Under the pieces are notes generated by a model, which made no database searches, was not told the DNA's origin, and saw only the letters and a list, made by a program, of their open reading frames with translations. From the NCBI GenBank assembly GCA_020049615.1, contig JAIFKN010000136.1, forward strand, positions 1 to 11,876: a stretch of DNA of 11,876 nt. Direction: 5' to 3'. Within the stretch, counting starts at the first letter, position 1, and the number at the start of each line of letters is the position of its first letter. Both the position numbers and the translations under genes were made by a program. Positions 1 to 5,658 of the stretch are shown here, one piece after another. Origin of the DNA: a bacterium. GTDB lineage: Bacteria > Planctomycetota > UBA11346.

Positions 1-503
1 GGCCGCACGCCGACAGGCAATGGCACGAAGCAGGCTCGCACCGGCCACGGCACATCGCTGATCCCCTGCACGGCCGCGCGGATGGCCAGCAGGGCCGCGC
101 GGACCGGATCCCGGCTGCACAGGTGATCGAGGCTGTGCTGGGCGCTCGGCGAGGATCCGCCGAGATCGGCAAGCTCCGCGAGCGTCCTGGCCCGCGCTGC
201 GATGATCCGCGGCACCCGCTGCCACAGGGCATCGCGCGTGATGCCAGGCTGGGCATCCAGCCAGGCCGTGCACCGGGCGGCGAGTTGCTGGCGCTGCCGC
301 GAGGTCAGGGCCGGCGGTGCCGTCAGGCTGTCGAGGATGGCCAGGGCCGGTTCGGCCTGGGCCGACTCCCCGGCAGAGGCCGGCACGGGCGGCAGGGCGA
401 GACCCTGGCAGGCCGAAATGACCCGCTCCGACCAGTCGTTCGACGGGGGGGAGCGGCGGGCTGATAGAGCATCCTGCGCACGGCGATCGGATTCTGCGGT
501 CAT
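1..503 (-). CDS. Hypothetical protein, partial (C-terminus beyond left edge)
   Basis: This open frame starts at ATG 503-501 and runs off the left edge without a stop (167 complete codons). A good ribosome binding site, GGAGG, lies at 515-511, seven bases before the start. Codon third positions are strongly G/C, as in the neighbouring genes. I do not recognise the protein. The first 60 residues are Ala/Pro/Ser-rich and look like a flexible leader containing NDWSERVISACQ. After that comes an Ala/Arg/Leu-rich, probably helical part with SRQRQQLAARCTAWLDAQPG, ALWQRVPRIIAARARTLAEL and DPVRAALLAIRAAVQGI. No signal peptide or membrane segment is visible. It lies 57 bases downstream of the sigma-like gene on the same strand, so the two are probably cotranscribed. 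Genes after ECF sigma factors are often anti-sigma factors, but nothing seen here shows that. Confidence 0.7.
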   Translation of the reverse strand, partial: MTAESDRRAQDALSARRSPPSNDWSERVISACQGLALPPVPASAGESAQAEPALAILDSLTAPPALTSRQRQQLAARCTAWLDAQPGITRDALWQRVPRIIAARARTLAELADLGGSSPSAQHSLDHLCSRDPVRAALLAIRAAVQGISDVPWPVRACFVPLPVGVR

Positions 504-560
504 GGTGCAACCTCCAGGCTGGGGAGTCGACGATGGGCCCGATGTGAACAGGACGCCCAC

Positions 561-1091
561 CTACGCCGACCTGAGCGCCATGGCCCGCCGCACCCGGACC
601 CGCGCCCGGCACACCAAGGTACGGAAGACGTCGGCGGTGACGCCCAGGGCGGCGCCCTTGGCGGCGGCGTCAGCCGCCGGCATGGCCGCTTCCATCTCCA
701 GGTAGCGGAAGGTCGACCCGGCAGCGGCGCGGATGGACTCGAGCGACAGCACCTCGAGCGGCACCGGGGCCTCGGGAGCCGGCATCTGCGCCACGTCCTC
801 CGCGCAGGCCTTGTGATGACGCGGCCAATAGCGAAGCAGGGCCCGGCGCACCTCGGTCCGGACGATGCACAAGGTCCAGCCCCAGGGGTTCTTACGATCG
901 AACGGCTGGTCGAGCAGGCGGACGGCCGCCTCCTGCGCCGCCTCCTCGGCCGCCTCGCGGGCGATCCGCCGAGGGACGGCGGCGCGGGAGCAGATGCCCA
1001 GGGCGATGCGGGTCAGCGCGTCCGGTCCGGCGGCGGCTAGGAACTGCTGCCACGACGTCATGGGGGTGGGTTGGGGGTGGTGCTTGGCCAT
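561..1091 (-). CDS. Sigma-70/ECF-like regulatory protein (divergent)
   Basis: This 176-aa protein has two regions resembling RNA polymerase sigma domains. Residues 45-90 look like sigma region 2: an acidic/Gln helix (EEAAQEAAVRLL), then NPWGWTLCIVRTEVRRALLRYW, split here as NPWGW and RTEVRRALLRYW, matching the usual 'P..WL..ia.n..rd.lRr' pattern. Residues 128-170 look like the region 4 helix-turn-helix: AALGVTADVFRTL followed by CRARVRVRRAM, like the 'lg.s...v...l.RAr..lr' end of ECF factors. The acidic DLVQE core is not conserved, so it is divergent or may be a sigma-like DNA-binding protein. ATG 1091 was chosen because GGAG at 1103-1100 sits eight bases upstream; a GTG at 1139 would add 16 residues but has no evident ribosome binding site. 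It faces the 1442-3010 operon across a palindrome-rich intergenic region and precedes the unknown gene at 503. Confidence 0.6.
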   Translation of the reverse strand: MAKHHPQPTPMTSWQQFLAAAGPDALTRIALGICSRAAVPRRIAREAAEEAAQEAAVRLLDQPFDRKNPWGWTLCIVRTEVRRALLRYWPRHHKACAEDVAQMPAPEAPVPLEVLSLESIRAAAGSTFRYLEMEAAMPAADAAAKGAALGVTADVFRTLVCRARVRVRRAMALRSA

Positions 1092-1140
1092 GGGTGGGTC
1101 TCCACCTCGACCCGTGGCACCAGGGATGCATAAGCCCACC

Positions 1141-1244
1141 AGCCACGCACATGGGATGCGTGGAATACGCTGATTTTATACGCGATGACGTCATTTCACT
1201 AATTATCGACACGCATAATACGTGACGCGTCAGCGCCGCGTCAC
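1141..1244. promoter_or_regulatory. Palindrome-rich divergent control region
   Basis: Between the sigma-like gene (minus) and the three-gene operon (plus) the base composition drops to locally AT-rich. Three symmetric elements are visible. CCACGCA (1143-1149) pairs with TGCGTGG (1157-1163) across seven bases. ATGACGTCAT (1185-1194) is a perfect 10-bp palindrome. GTGACGCG (1222-1229) and CGCGTCAC (1237-1244) form an 8-bp inverted repeat, and the first arm is part of a second perfect palindrome, TGACGCGTCA (1223-1232). The shared TGACG...CGTCA half-sites look like operators for a dimeric regulator. On the minus strand TATAAA (1180-1175) is a possible -10 element for the sigma-like gene, but no good -35 is seen; the ATGACGTCAT palindrome would fall in its spacer. 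The remaining 1245-1441 shows no gene or clear signal apart from the ribosome binding site of the 1442 gene. Confidence 0.4.
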
Positions 1245-1441
1245 CATGGCAGGCTGTGGACCGCTCGACGCCGGTGCATGTCACGTTCGCCAGGAGTCGA
1301 CAGCATGGGATGTATTCTGACCCATCTCGGACGACGGTAGAAACCCATCGATGCGCGCGCCACGGCCTCGTTCATGGTGCGTTCTCAGCCGTTCTGGACA
1401 GTCGCCCAGCCGATCGGTAGACTGCGCGACCGGAGCCATCT

Positions 1442-1708
1442 ATGCCAACCGCCACCACCACCGCCAAACCCCGCACCGTCTGCACGTGGACCTGCCCCCG
1501 CACCAAACGCGCCTACACCCTCTCCCGCCGTGGCCGCCTCTGGCTCCTGGCCTGGGAGACCGAGGACGATGATTGGTCGATCGGCGGGGGGCGTTCGATC
1601 CCGGAGGCTTTCCTCAACTGCGGGGTCCGCCGCATCCCGACCGGCTTCCCATATCGCGGCAGCGGCTGCGCTCGCCGGCGCGCGTCGCGGGTCGCGACCC
1701 GTGCCTGA
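1442..1708 (+). CDS. Small hypothetical protein (88 aa), first gene of an unknown operon
   Basis: I do not recognise this protein. It starts at ATG 1442 with GGAG at 1432-1435, six bases upstream. Codons are strongly G/C-ending, which supports real coding. Residues 12-40 contain VCTWTCPRTKRAYTLSRRG then LWLLAWETEDDDWSIGG, a Cys-x3-Cys pair followed by alternating aromatic/hydrophobic residues that suggest a small beta-rich domain. Then comes SIPEAFLNCGVRRIPTGFPYR and a basic Arg/Ala tail (CARRRASRVATRA). With only two closely spaced Cys and one later Cys, a metal site is possible but not established. The TGA at 1706-1708 lies 13 bases before the ATG of the next gene and overlaps a possible GTG start (1701) for it, so the two are likely translationally coupled. 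No signal peptide or membrane helix is visible. Confidence 0.65.
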   Translation: MPTATTTAKPRTVCTWTCPRTKRAYTLSRRGRLWLLAWETEDDDWSIGGGRSIPEAFLNCGVRRIPTGFPYRGSGCARRRASRVATRA

Positions 1709-1721
1709 GGCTCCCGGCGAC

Positions 1722-2630
1722 ATGATCCGGGCCGCTCGGTCCGATCCGGCGCTCCGCGAGGAGTGGCCGGTGCTGCGCGACCTGGAGCGGATCGTGGACG
1801 ACCCGACGACCACGCCCACCCAAGCCGCGTTCCTCGGCGCGATCGTCGCCCGCATGCGGGGCCAGTGGGCGCAGGTCGAGGCCATCTGCCAGCCGCTGAC
1901 CACTCCCGCATCAGGCGCCAGCCACCATGAGCAGGCATACGCCTGGTTCCTGATCGGCGCAGCCGCCGATGCCCGGCATCGGTGGCAGCAGGCCCGCACA
2001 GCCCGACACCGCGCGCGGCGTCTGAGCACCGCGCGGCATGCGCTGTGCCTGGCCATCGGCATCAGCGATCTGGAGCAGGCGATCCGCCTCCGTCGCGGCA
2101 GCGATGCGGTTGCGATCCGCCGGTGGCTAGAGCGAGCGGAGCACCGTGCTCCCCCGCCAGCATCCATCCAATACCGCCTCGACGTGGCGTGGCTGGAGAG
2201 TTGCACCCTGAGCAACGGCACGGTCAACCGCGGCGTAACCAGCCGGCTGCAGCGGGCAGTCGCATCGCTGCTGCGCGACATGCCGCAGCCGACGCCCCGT
2301 ATCCGCACGGAATGGGTCCGCTTGCTGCGGATCGCTGTGGCACTCGAGGCTGACGATCTGGCACGCCAGATCCTGGCTCGCTGCGACCACCCGACGTGCC
2401 CACCCGATGATCGGCCGGCCCTGGTCGTCGAGATCGATATCCTGGGCGGTCGCGTCGCCCTCGCGGGTGGGCGGTTGGAGCGGGCGCTGCGGCGCTACGC
2501 CACCGCCGCGGTCGGGTTGGCCGTGCTCGCAGCAGACCATCCGGAACGGAACCGGCTGCACCGGGACCTCCAGCGCCTGGAGGCGGCGGTGCATCAGGCC
2601 AGCCGTCACGAAGCCGCGAGCGTCCCATGA
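1722..2630 (+). CDS. Hypothetical helical-repeat (TPR-like) protein, 302 aa
   Basis: This protein is probably cytoplasmic and almost entirely alpha-helical. Its beginning is acidic/Arg-rich (MIRAARSDPALREEWPVLRD). Segments with TPR-like spacing of small and aromatic residues are QAAFLGAIVARMRGQWAQVE (about residues 33-52), HHEQAYAWFLIGAAADARHR (about 69-88), and near the C-terminus IDILGGRVALAGGRLERALR followed by RYATAAVGLAVLAAD. This suggests a protein-interaction scaffold, but no named domain is evident. The open frame extends upstream to 1374, but there the product is low-complexity Pro/Ala/Ser and overlaps the 88-aa gene, so translation probably begins at ATG 1722; GTG 1701 is an alternative seven codons earlier. 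GAGG at 1707-1710 could serve as ribosome binding site for 1722. The stop overlaps the next start as ATGA. Function unknown. Confidence 0.65.
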   Translation: MIRAARSDPALREEWPVLRDLERIVDDPTTTPTQAAFLGAIVARMRGQWAQVEAICQPLTTPASGASHHEQAYAWFLIGAAADARHRWQQARTARHRARRLSTARHALCLAIGISDLEQAIRLRRGSDAVAIRRWLERAEHRAPPPASIQYRLDVAWLESCTLSNGTVNRGVTSRLQRAVASLLRDMPQPTPRIRTEWVRLLRIAVALEADDLARQILARCDHPTCPPDDRPALVVEIDILGGRVALAGGRLERALRRYATAAVGLAVLAADHPERNRLHRDLQRLEAAVHQASRHEAASVP

Positions 2631-3010
2631 GCAGACGGGCTCCAGGTTTGGTTCGGCGCCATCGGCGTCTGCGCCCCTGGCGGATTCCCCTGGATGGCCG
2701 CCCGCTCTCCCAGCGCGAGGCGGCCGAGGCGCGTGCCGTCAAACTCGCCCTGCTGCTCTGCGTCGCCGTGCTGAAGAACGATCAGTTCACCGCCGACGCC
2801 GCGCCGATTGCCCCGGATCTCTTCGACACGCCAACGGCTTGGCTGCAGGCACGCTTGCGCCCCCTCGCCGCCCACGCCCGCGTCATTCGCGACGCCTGCG
2901 CCGTCCTCGACGAGACCGGGCGCACGTCGTGGGATGATCCCCAGCGGCTGGGCCGGGCGATGCGCTGCTTCGAGCGGCAGAGCCGCCGGTTGCAGCCGAT
3001 CGTGGGCTGA
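2627..3010 (+). CDS. Small basic hypothetical protein (127 aa), last gene of an unknown operon
   Basis: This gene starts in a four-base ATGA overlap with the 302-aa gene, a strong sign of translational coupling and of a functional link. The N-terminus is very basic (SRRAPGLVRRHRRLRPWRI) and could contact nucleic acid or membrane. Then come an acidic/Ala helix (LSQREAAEARAVKLALLLCV), a central part with LKNDQFTADAAPIAPDLFDT, and a C-terminal helical part with RTSWDDPQRLGRAMRCFERQ followed by SRRLQPIVG. The hydrophobic stretch around residues 39-48 (KLALLLCVAV) is short and follows charged residues, so a transmembrane helix is doubtful. I know no matching family. After its stop there are 171 bases with no recognisable gene or strong terminator before the convergent 64-aa gene. 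Confidence 0.6.
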   Translation: MSRRAPGLVRRHRRLRPWRIPLDGRPLSQREAAEARAVKLALLLCVAVLKNDQFTADAAPIAPDLFDTPTAWLQARLRPLAAHARVIRDACAVLDETGRTSWDDPQRLGRAMRCFERQSRRLQPIVG

Positions 3011-3181
3011 CACCGAACAGTCAGCAACTCGGGAAGGGGCGCTTCGGCGATGCCATATCCATCCAGGTTGATCTGGCCGCCACCTGATAGCCCGCACGCG
3101 CACGCGATCCCACGGGATGGGTTGCGACTCAGCGCATGATTATCAACTGGCGGCGGCGGCGGGCGCACGCTCCGCCACGAT

Positions 3182-3376
3182 TCAGCGTCGGGTCAAAAGC
3201 GCCGCCTGCCCGGGGAGATCCTCTATTTCCTCCGGCGGCACGTGGACGACCTTCCCGTTGCGGCAGACCACCAGGTGGACCCCGTTGCGCCGGGCCAGTT
3301 CACGCGCTCGTTGCGCGGCGCGTAGCAGCGCCGGTCCCACCTTGTCCATCGCTCCCGTGTTCGCTGGCGAGATCAT
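3182..3376 (-). CDS. Putative antitoxin/partner of the Zeta-toxin-like protein (64 aa)
   Basis: This small protein starts at ATG 3376-3374, overlapping the stop of the Zeta-like gene by four bases (ATGA), so it is coupled to it. Residues 13-30 form an Ala/Arg/Leu amphipathic helix (VGPALLRAAQRARELARRNG). It is followed by a beta-hairpin-like strand pair VHLVVCRNGKVVHVPPEEI (residues 33-51). From general knowledge, short proteins built as a helix plus 'xxlVvxxdGkvvxlxPxe' are common neighbours of stand-alone Zeta-type P-loop kinases, where they are presumed antitoxins. Here the toxin-like gene comes first, the reverse of the epsilon-zeta and PezAT order. The role as antitoxin is inferred from size, position and pattern, not shown. 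Confidence 0.65.
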   Translation of the reverse strand: MISPANTGAMDKVGPALLRAAQRARELARRNGVHLVVCRNGKVVHVPPEEIEDLPGQAALLTRR

Positions 3377-3888
3377 GACCCGACTCCCTGCTCGATGAGC
3401 ACCGGTGCTTCTCCCGATGCATCATAGACCGTCCAGGACGTCGCCAAGCGGCGATAGAGGTCGTTGAAATGCCGCCAGCCCTGGTCGAAGCGGCGGCGTA
3501 CGATGTCCTCGGGCACGTGGTGCCCGCCAAGGCGTACGCGCTGGGCGACGCGATCGATAGCCTGCTCCACCAGCATCAGGCGCAGGAAGACGATGCGCAC
3601 GTCATACCCGGCGGCGCGCCAGGAGCGGATGAGGCCGGCATAGGTCCGGCCGGCGAGGGTGGTCTCGATGGCGAAATCCCGGCCGTCGCGGACGCAGGCG
3701 TGCATCATCTCCGCCATCAGGCGCATGGCGGCGAAAGCAGCGGCCTCGGGGCGCAAGGGCGACAGGCCGGCGGCGATCAGGTCGGCGTTGATGAAGGTTG
3801 TGCAACCGGCGTCATCGGGCAGGAATTCCCGGGCGAAGGTCGTCTTTCCGGCGCCATTGGGGCCGGCAATGATGTAGGCTTGGGGCAC
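3373..3888 (-). CDS. Zeta-toxin-family P-loop kinase (AAA-type ATPase)
   Basis: The protein is a compact 171-aa P-loop kinase. Near the start is YIIAGPNGAGKTTFAREFLP, whose GPNGAGKT (about residues 9-16) is the Walker A motif. TFINADLIAAGLSP (31-44) and DFAIETTLAGRTY (71-83) match the conserved 'NaD.ia.gl.p' and 'f.iEtTl.g..y' segments of Zeta/PezT-like and related stand-alone kinases. RVAQRVRLGGHHVPEDIVRR (113-132) followed by RF supplies the arginine-rich lid typical of the family. Classical Zeta toxins phosphorylate UDP-N-acetylglucosamine and block wall synthesis; the substrate of the short chromosomal relatives is uncertain. GTG 3888 was chosen because homologues begin a few residues before the P-loop; a longer frame to ATG 4068 would run into transposase debris. 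It is followed in an ATGA overlap by the 64-aa gene. The ribosome binding site is weak (AGAAAG). Confidence 0.85.
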   Translation of the reverse strand: MPQAYIIAGPNGAGKTTFAREFLPDDAGCTTFINADLIAAGLSPLRPEAAAFAAMRLMAEMMHACVRDGRDFAIETTLAGRTYAGLIRSWRAAGYDVRIVFLRLMLVEQAIDRVAQRVRLGGHHVPEDIVRRRFDQGWRHFNDLYRRLATSWTVYDASGEAPVLIEQGVGS

Positions 3889-3932
3889 CGCGGTGACTTT
3901 CTGGTGCGTCCGGCCTGACGCCAGTGGCGCCT

Positions 3933-3952
3933 GGGAGGCCCCGGGAGGCCCC
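3933..3952. repeat. Tandem duplication of a 10-bp unit
   Basis: Two adjacent perfect copies of GGGAGGCCCC (3933-3942 and 3943-3952) lie between the transposase relic and the start of the Zeta-like gene. They sit in noncoding debris and may be a small slippage or repair scar. No function is evident. Confidence 0.6.
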
Positions 3953-4021
3953 GGCACCCCCCCACAATGGCGATCTCGATGCCAACGCTCCTGAGGGTCG
4001 ATCGAGGTGGCGGTGGGTGCA

Positions 4022-4141
4022 GCCAACGGCCTGATCCTGAGCCAAGGCCAGGATCTGCGAGTTCTCATCGACGCAGAGGGCCAGGGCCTGGTCTGGGGGA
4101 TTCAGATAGAGTCCTACGACATCGTGCACCTTGTCGGGACA
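4022..4141 (-). pseudogene. IS630-family transposase remnant
   Basis: Read on the minus strand, about 40 codons give a highly characteristic IS630-family segment: DKVHDVVGLYLNPPDQALAL continuing into CVDENSQILALAQDQ. In intact IS630-type transposases (DDE superfamily, roughly 340 residues) the corresponding stretch reads like 'vrDvVGLYLnPPdkAlvLCVDEkSQiqALdRtQP', and the Asp in CVDE is the first catalytic residue. The N- and C-terminal parts are missing: similarity stops at the flanks, and I can recognise neither the second Asp, the final Glu, nor the terminal inverted repeats. There is no in-frame start, so this is debris. It lies 16 bases past the stop of the 351-aa gene and 133 bases upstream of the Zeta-like gene. 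The 3889-4021 stretch holds no other recognisable feature apart from the 10-bp duplication. Confidence 0.8.
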
Positions 4142-4157
4142 TGCTGGTGTTGGTGGA

Positions 4158-5213
4158 TCAGGACGTTGGCGTGCTGGGTGGGGGATGCATGCGCCGCCAC
4201 GTCGCCGGGGAGATGATCCGCTTTGACTCCTTGAGCGTCCGGAGTGTCGGGACATGGCACTCCAGACCGTCATCCGTTTTCCGAACGCACGTCGGGTCGA
4301 GTTCCTTCAACTGCGGTATGATGTTCCGGAGCGCCCCGGTGGAGTAGCCGACCAGATGAGCGGCTCGCTCCACCGGCTGCCAGGGCTCGGTCGTCTGTGG
4401 TTGATCCGCCATGGACGTGGCATGCGGGACGGGCAGGCGGTCCTGCCACGTCGGATGGAGTTGGCCGTAGGTCTTCGTGGCCAAGCTTGGGGCCGTCCGC
4501 TCCATGTCGTGGCACCAGTCGGCCCAGATATCCTGACGCAGGCGTTGGTCAGTCAGCCGCGCGCAGAGCTCGGCCATCGGCACCAGATAGGTCCGCACGT
4601 CGGCCAGCGGGATCGGAGGAGGCAGCTGCCGCTGCGGGACAGGAGGACGAGGCAGATTCAGGAAACCGTCGGTGTGCTCGTCCAAGTCTGGAGGTGTGTC
4701 CTGCGACTGCACCGGATGCCGCAGCACGTCGTCGAGTTCGGGATCGACGGCCCCGGCAGCCGGTGGTGCGCCAAGCTGCTGCAGGACCCGGACGAACAGT
4801 CGGCGTATCCATTCCAGGTGCTCGGCGGGCGCTTCACCCATCATGGACATCAGGACGCGATCCGCTTTGCCCAACGGACCCTGCGGCAGAGGCGGTGGTG
4901 CCTGCACGGCGAGAGCACGCAGGAACGGTGCATGCTCGGCACCCGTCAGATCCGTGGCGGCATGCCAGGCCGACGTGGCCAGACTGCCGATGTACGATCG
5001 GGTCTTGCCGCGCAGCCCGATGGTCGCCATGACCGTCGGGTTGTTGGCCAGCAGGCCTCGCAGGGTCTCGGCAAGCACCTGGCCGTCTTTGATGTTCCGC
5101 ACCACACCCTGTGCCCGCAGGACGTCCGCCTGGGTGAGTGGTTCGGGGTCTGCCGGTTGGGGCGCAACCACGTCACTGGTGGGCCCGGCCTGGGGTTGGT
5201 CAGTCGTCGACAT
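4158..5213 (-). CDS. Hypothetical protein with C-terminal HTH-like segment (351 aa)
   Basis: I do not recognise the full protein. Residues 1-25 are a Pro/Gln/Ala-rich leader. Residues 26-105 are helical and charged (PLTQADVLRAQGVVRNIKDG, then ETLRGLLANNPTVMATIGLR). A Pro-rich linker follows (105-115), a second helical part (EHLEWIRRLFVRVLQQLG, 131-148), and another Pro-rich linker (185-203, NLPRPPVPQRQLPPPIPL). A third helical part (204-260) carries cysteines and tryptophans. Residues 278-330 (WQPVERAAHLVGYSTGALRN, then IIPQLKELDPTCVRKTDDG) look like a helix-turn-helix of the MerR/excisionase kind, 'v..aA.l.g.s...lr..i', followed by a wing. No signal peptide or membrane segment is seen. ATG 5213 lacks a Shine-Dalgarno sequence and lies eight bases after the possible 81-aa gene, so it may be translated by reinitiation. 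It might be a DNA-binding regulator or replication/partition protein of an element; this is inference. Confidence 0.7.
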   Translation of the reverse strand: MSTTDQPQAGPTSDVVAPQPADPEPLTQADVLRAQGVVRNIKDGQVLAETLRGLLANNPTVMATIGLRGKTRSYIGSLATSAWHAATDLTGAEHAPFLRALAVQAPPPLPQGPLGKADRVLMSMMGEAPAEHLEWIRRLFVRVLQQLGAPPAAGAVDPELDDVLRHPVQSQDTPPDLDEHTDGFLNLPRPPVPQRQLPPPIPLADVRTYLVPMAELCARLTDQRLRQDIWADWCHDMERTAPSLATKTYGQLHPTWQDRLPVPHATSMADQPQTTEPWQPVERAAHLVGYSTGALRNIIPQLKELDPTCVRKTDDGLECHVPTLRTLKESKRIISPATWRRMHPPPSTPTS

Positions 5214-5221
5214 GGTTACAA

Positions 5222-5467
5222 CTAGCCGTTGAGGCGGCTGGAGACAAGTGACCCCGCAAGTGACCCCGCAAGTGACCCCGCAAGTCCGCGTCGCGTGGGA
5301 GAGCGGTTCGGGTCCACCCGATTGGGGGCATCGTCTGGCAGGGGGTCGAGTAGTTGTCGAACTCTGATAGCCGTTGGGACGTCCGGAGTCACGGTCGGCT
5401 GCCAGTGGTCTGGCTTGGGCAGTATGCCGTTTTCAGGAGCCGGCTTGATTTTGTAATGAACTGACAT
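5222..5467 (-). CDS. Possible small protein with GSLA repeats (81 aa)
   Basis: A possible gene starts at ATG 5467-5465 and ends at TAG 5224-5222, eight bases before the 351-aa gene. The product begins SVHYKIKPAPENGILPKPDH, continues with WQPTVTPDVPTAIRVRQLLD, and ends with three Gly-Ser-Leu-Ala units produced by a 12-bp DNA repeat. No Shine-Dalgarno sequence precedes the ATG, codon third positions are less G/C-biased than in the neighbours, and I know no family, so coding is uncertain. If real, it is probably the first gene of a unit with the 351-aa protein. The frame extends upstream to 5638, but that extension reads through the hairpin at 5525-5554 and is unlikely to be translated. Confidence 0.35.
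   Translation of the reverse strand: MSVHYKIKPAPENGILPKPDHWQPTVTPDVPTAIRVRQLLDPLPDDAPNRVDPNRSPTRRGLAGSLAGSLAGSLVSSRLNG
5245..5285. repeat. 12-bp tandem repeat, 3.4 copies
   Basis: The unit CAAGTGACCCCG occurs in three perfect consecutive copies (5245-5256, 5257-5268, 5269-5280) plus a partial CAAGT (5281-5285). Because the unit is a multiple of three, copy-number changes would keep the minus-strand reading frame and only lengthen or shorten a Gly-Ser-Leu-Ala run. The repeat ends about 30 bases before the start of the 351-aa gene, so it could also act as iterated protein-binding sites (iteron-like). Confidence 0.85.
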
Positions 5468-5524
5468 ATAAGGAATTACGAACAACGAACACGGATGGGG
5501 CATCCTCCCTCCCTGTCCGCCAAT

Positions 5525-5554
5525 GAAAACCCCGGGGTAACGCCCGGGGTTTTC
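5525..5554. terminator. Strong bidirectional intrinsic-terminator-like hairpin
   Basis: GAAAACCCCGGG (5525-5536) and CCCGGGGTTTTC (5543-5554) are perfect 12-base complements around a six-base loop (GTAACG). The four A's at the left and four T's at the right give an A-tract, GC-core, T-tract form on both strands, as in bidirectional Rho-independent terminators. It lies between the minus-strand unit that begins at 5467 and the AraC gene that begins at 5659, so no identified gene ends into it from either side. It may terminate an unseen small RNA, act as a leader attenuator, or be the leftover end of a lost gene. Confidence 0.75.
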
Positions 5555-5658
5555 CATGTCGCGCACCAGGATGCGGTCGGAGCCGGCGCTTGTTGCCAGC
5601 AGCGCAGCCACGGGACGATGGGGTCGTGGTCCATGCACATGCTTGAAGGCCGGTCATC

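Noticed and set aside
1374..1721. N-terminal extension of the 302-aa gene
   Set aside because: The extension is Pro/Ala/Ser low-complexity, overlaps the 88-aa gene, which has a good ribosome binding site and coding-like codon use, and has no ribosome binding site of its own.
3889..4068. Longer start for the Zeta-like gene at ATG 4068
   Set aside because: Family members begin a few residues before the P-loop, and the extension overlaps the IS630 relic and the 10-bp duplication.
4254..5225. 323-aa plus-strand open frame opposite the 351-aa gene
   Set aside because: Composition is His/Arg/Gln-rich without hydrophobic periodicity, as expected for an antisense shadow. The minus-strand protein has ordered helical blocks and linkers.
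5245..5285. Tandem repeat as a CRISPR array
   Set aside because: The 12-bp units are directly adjacent without spacers, and no cas genes are present.
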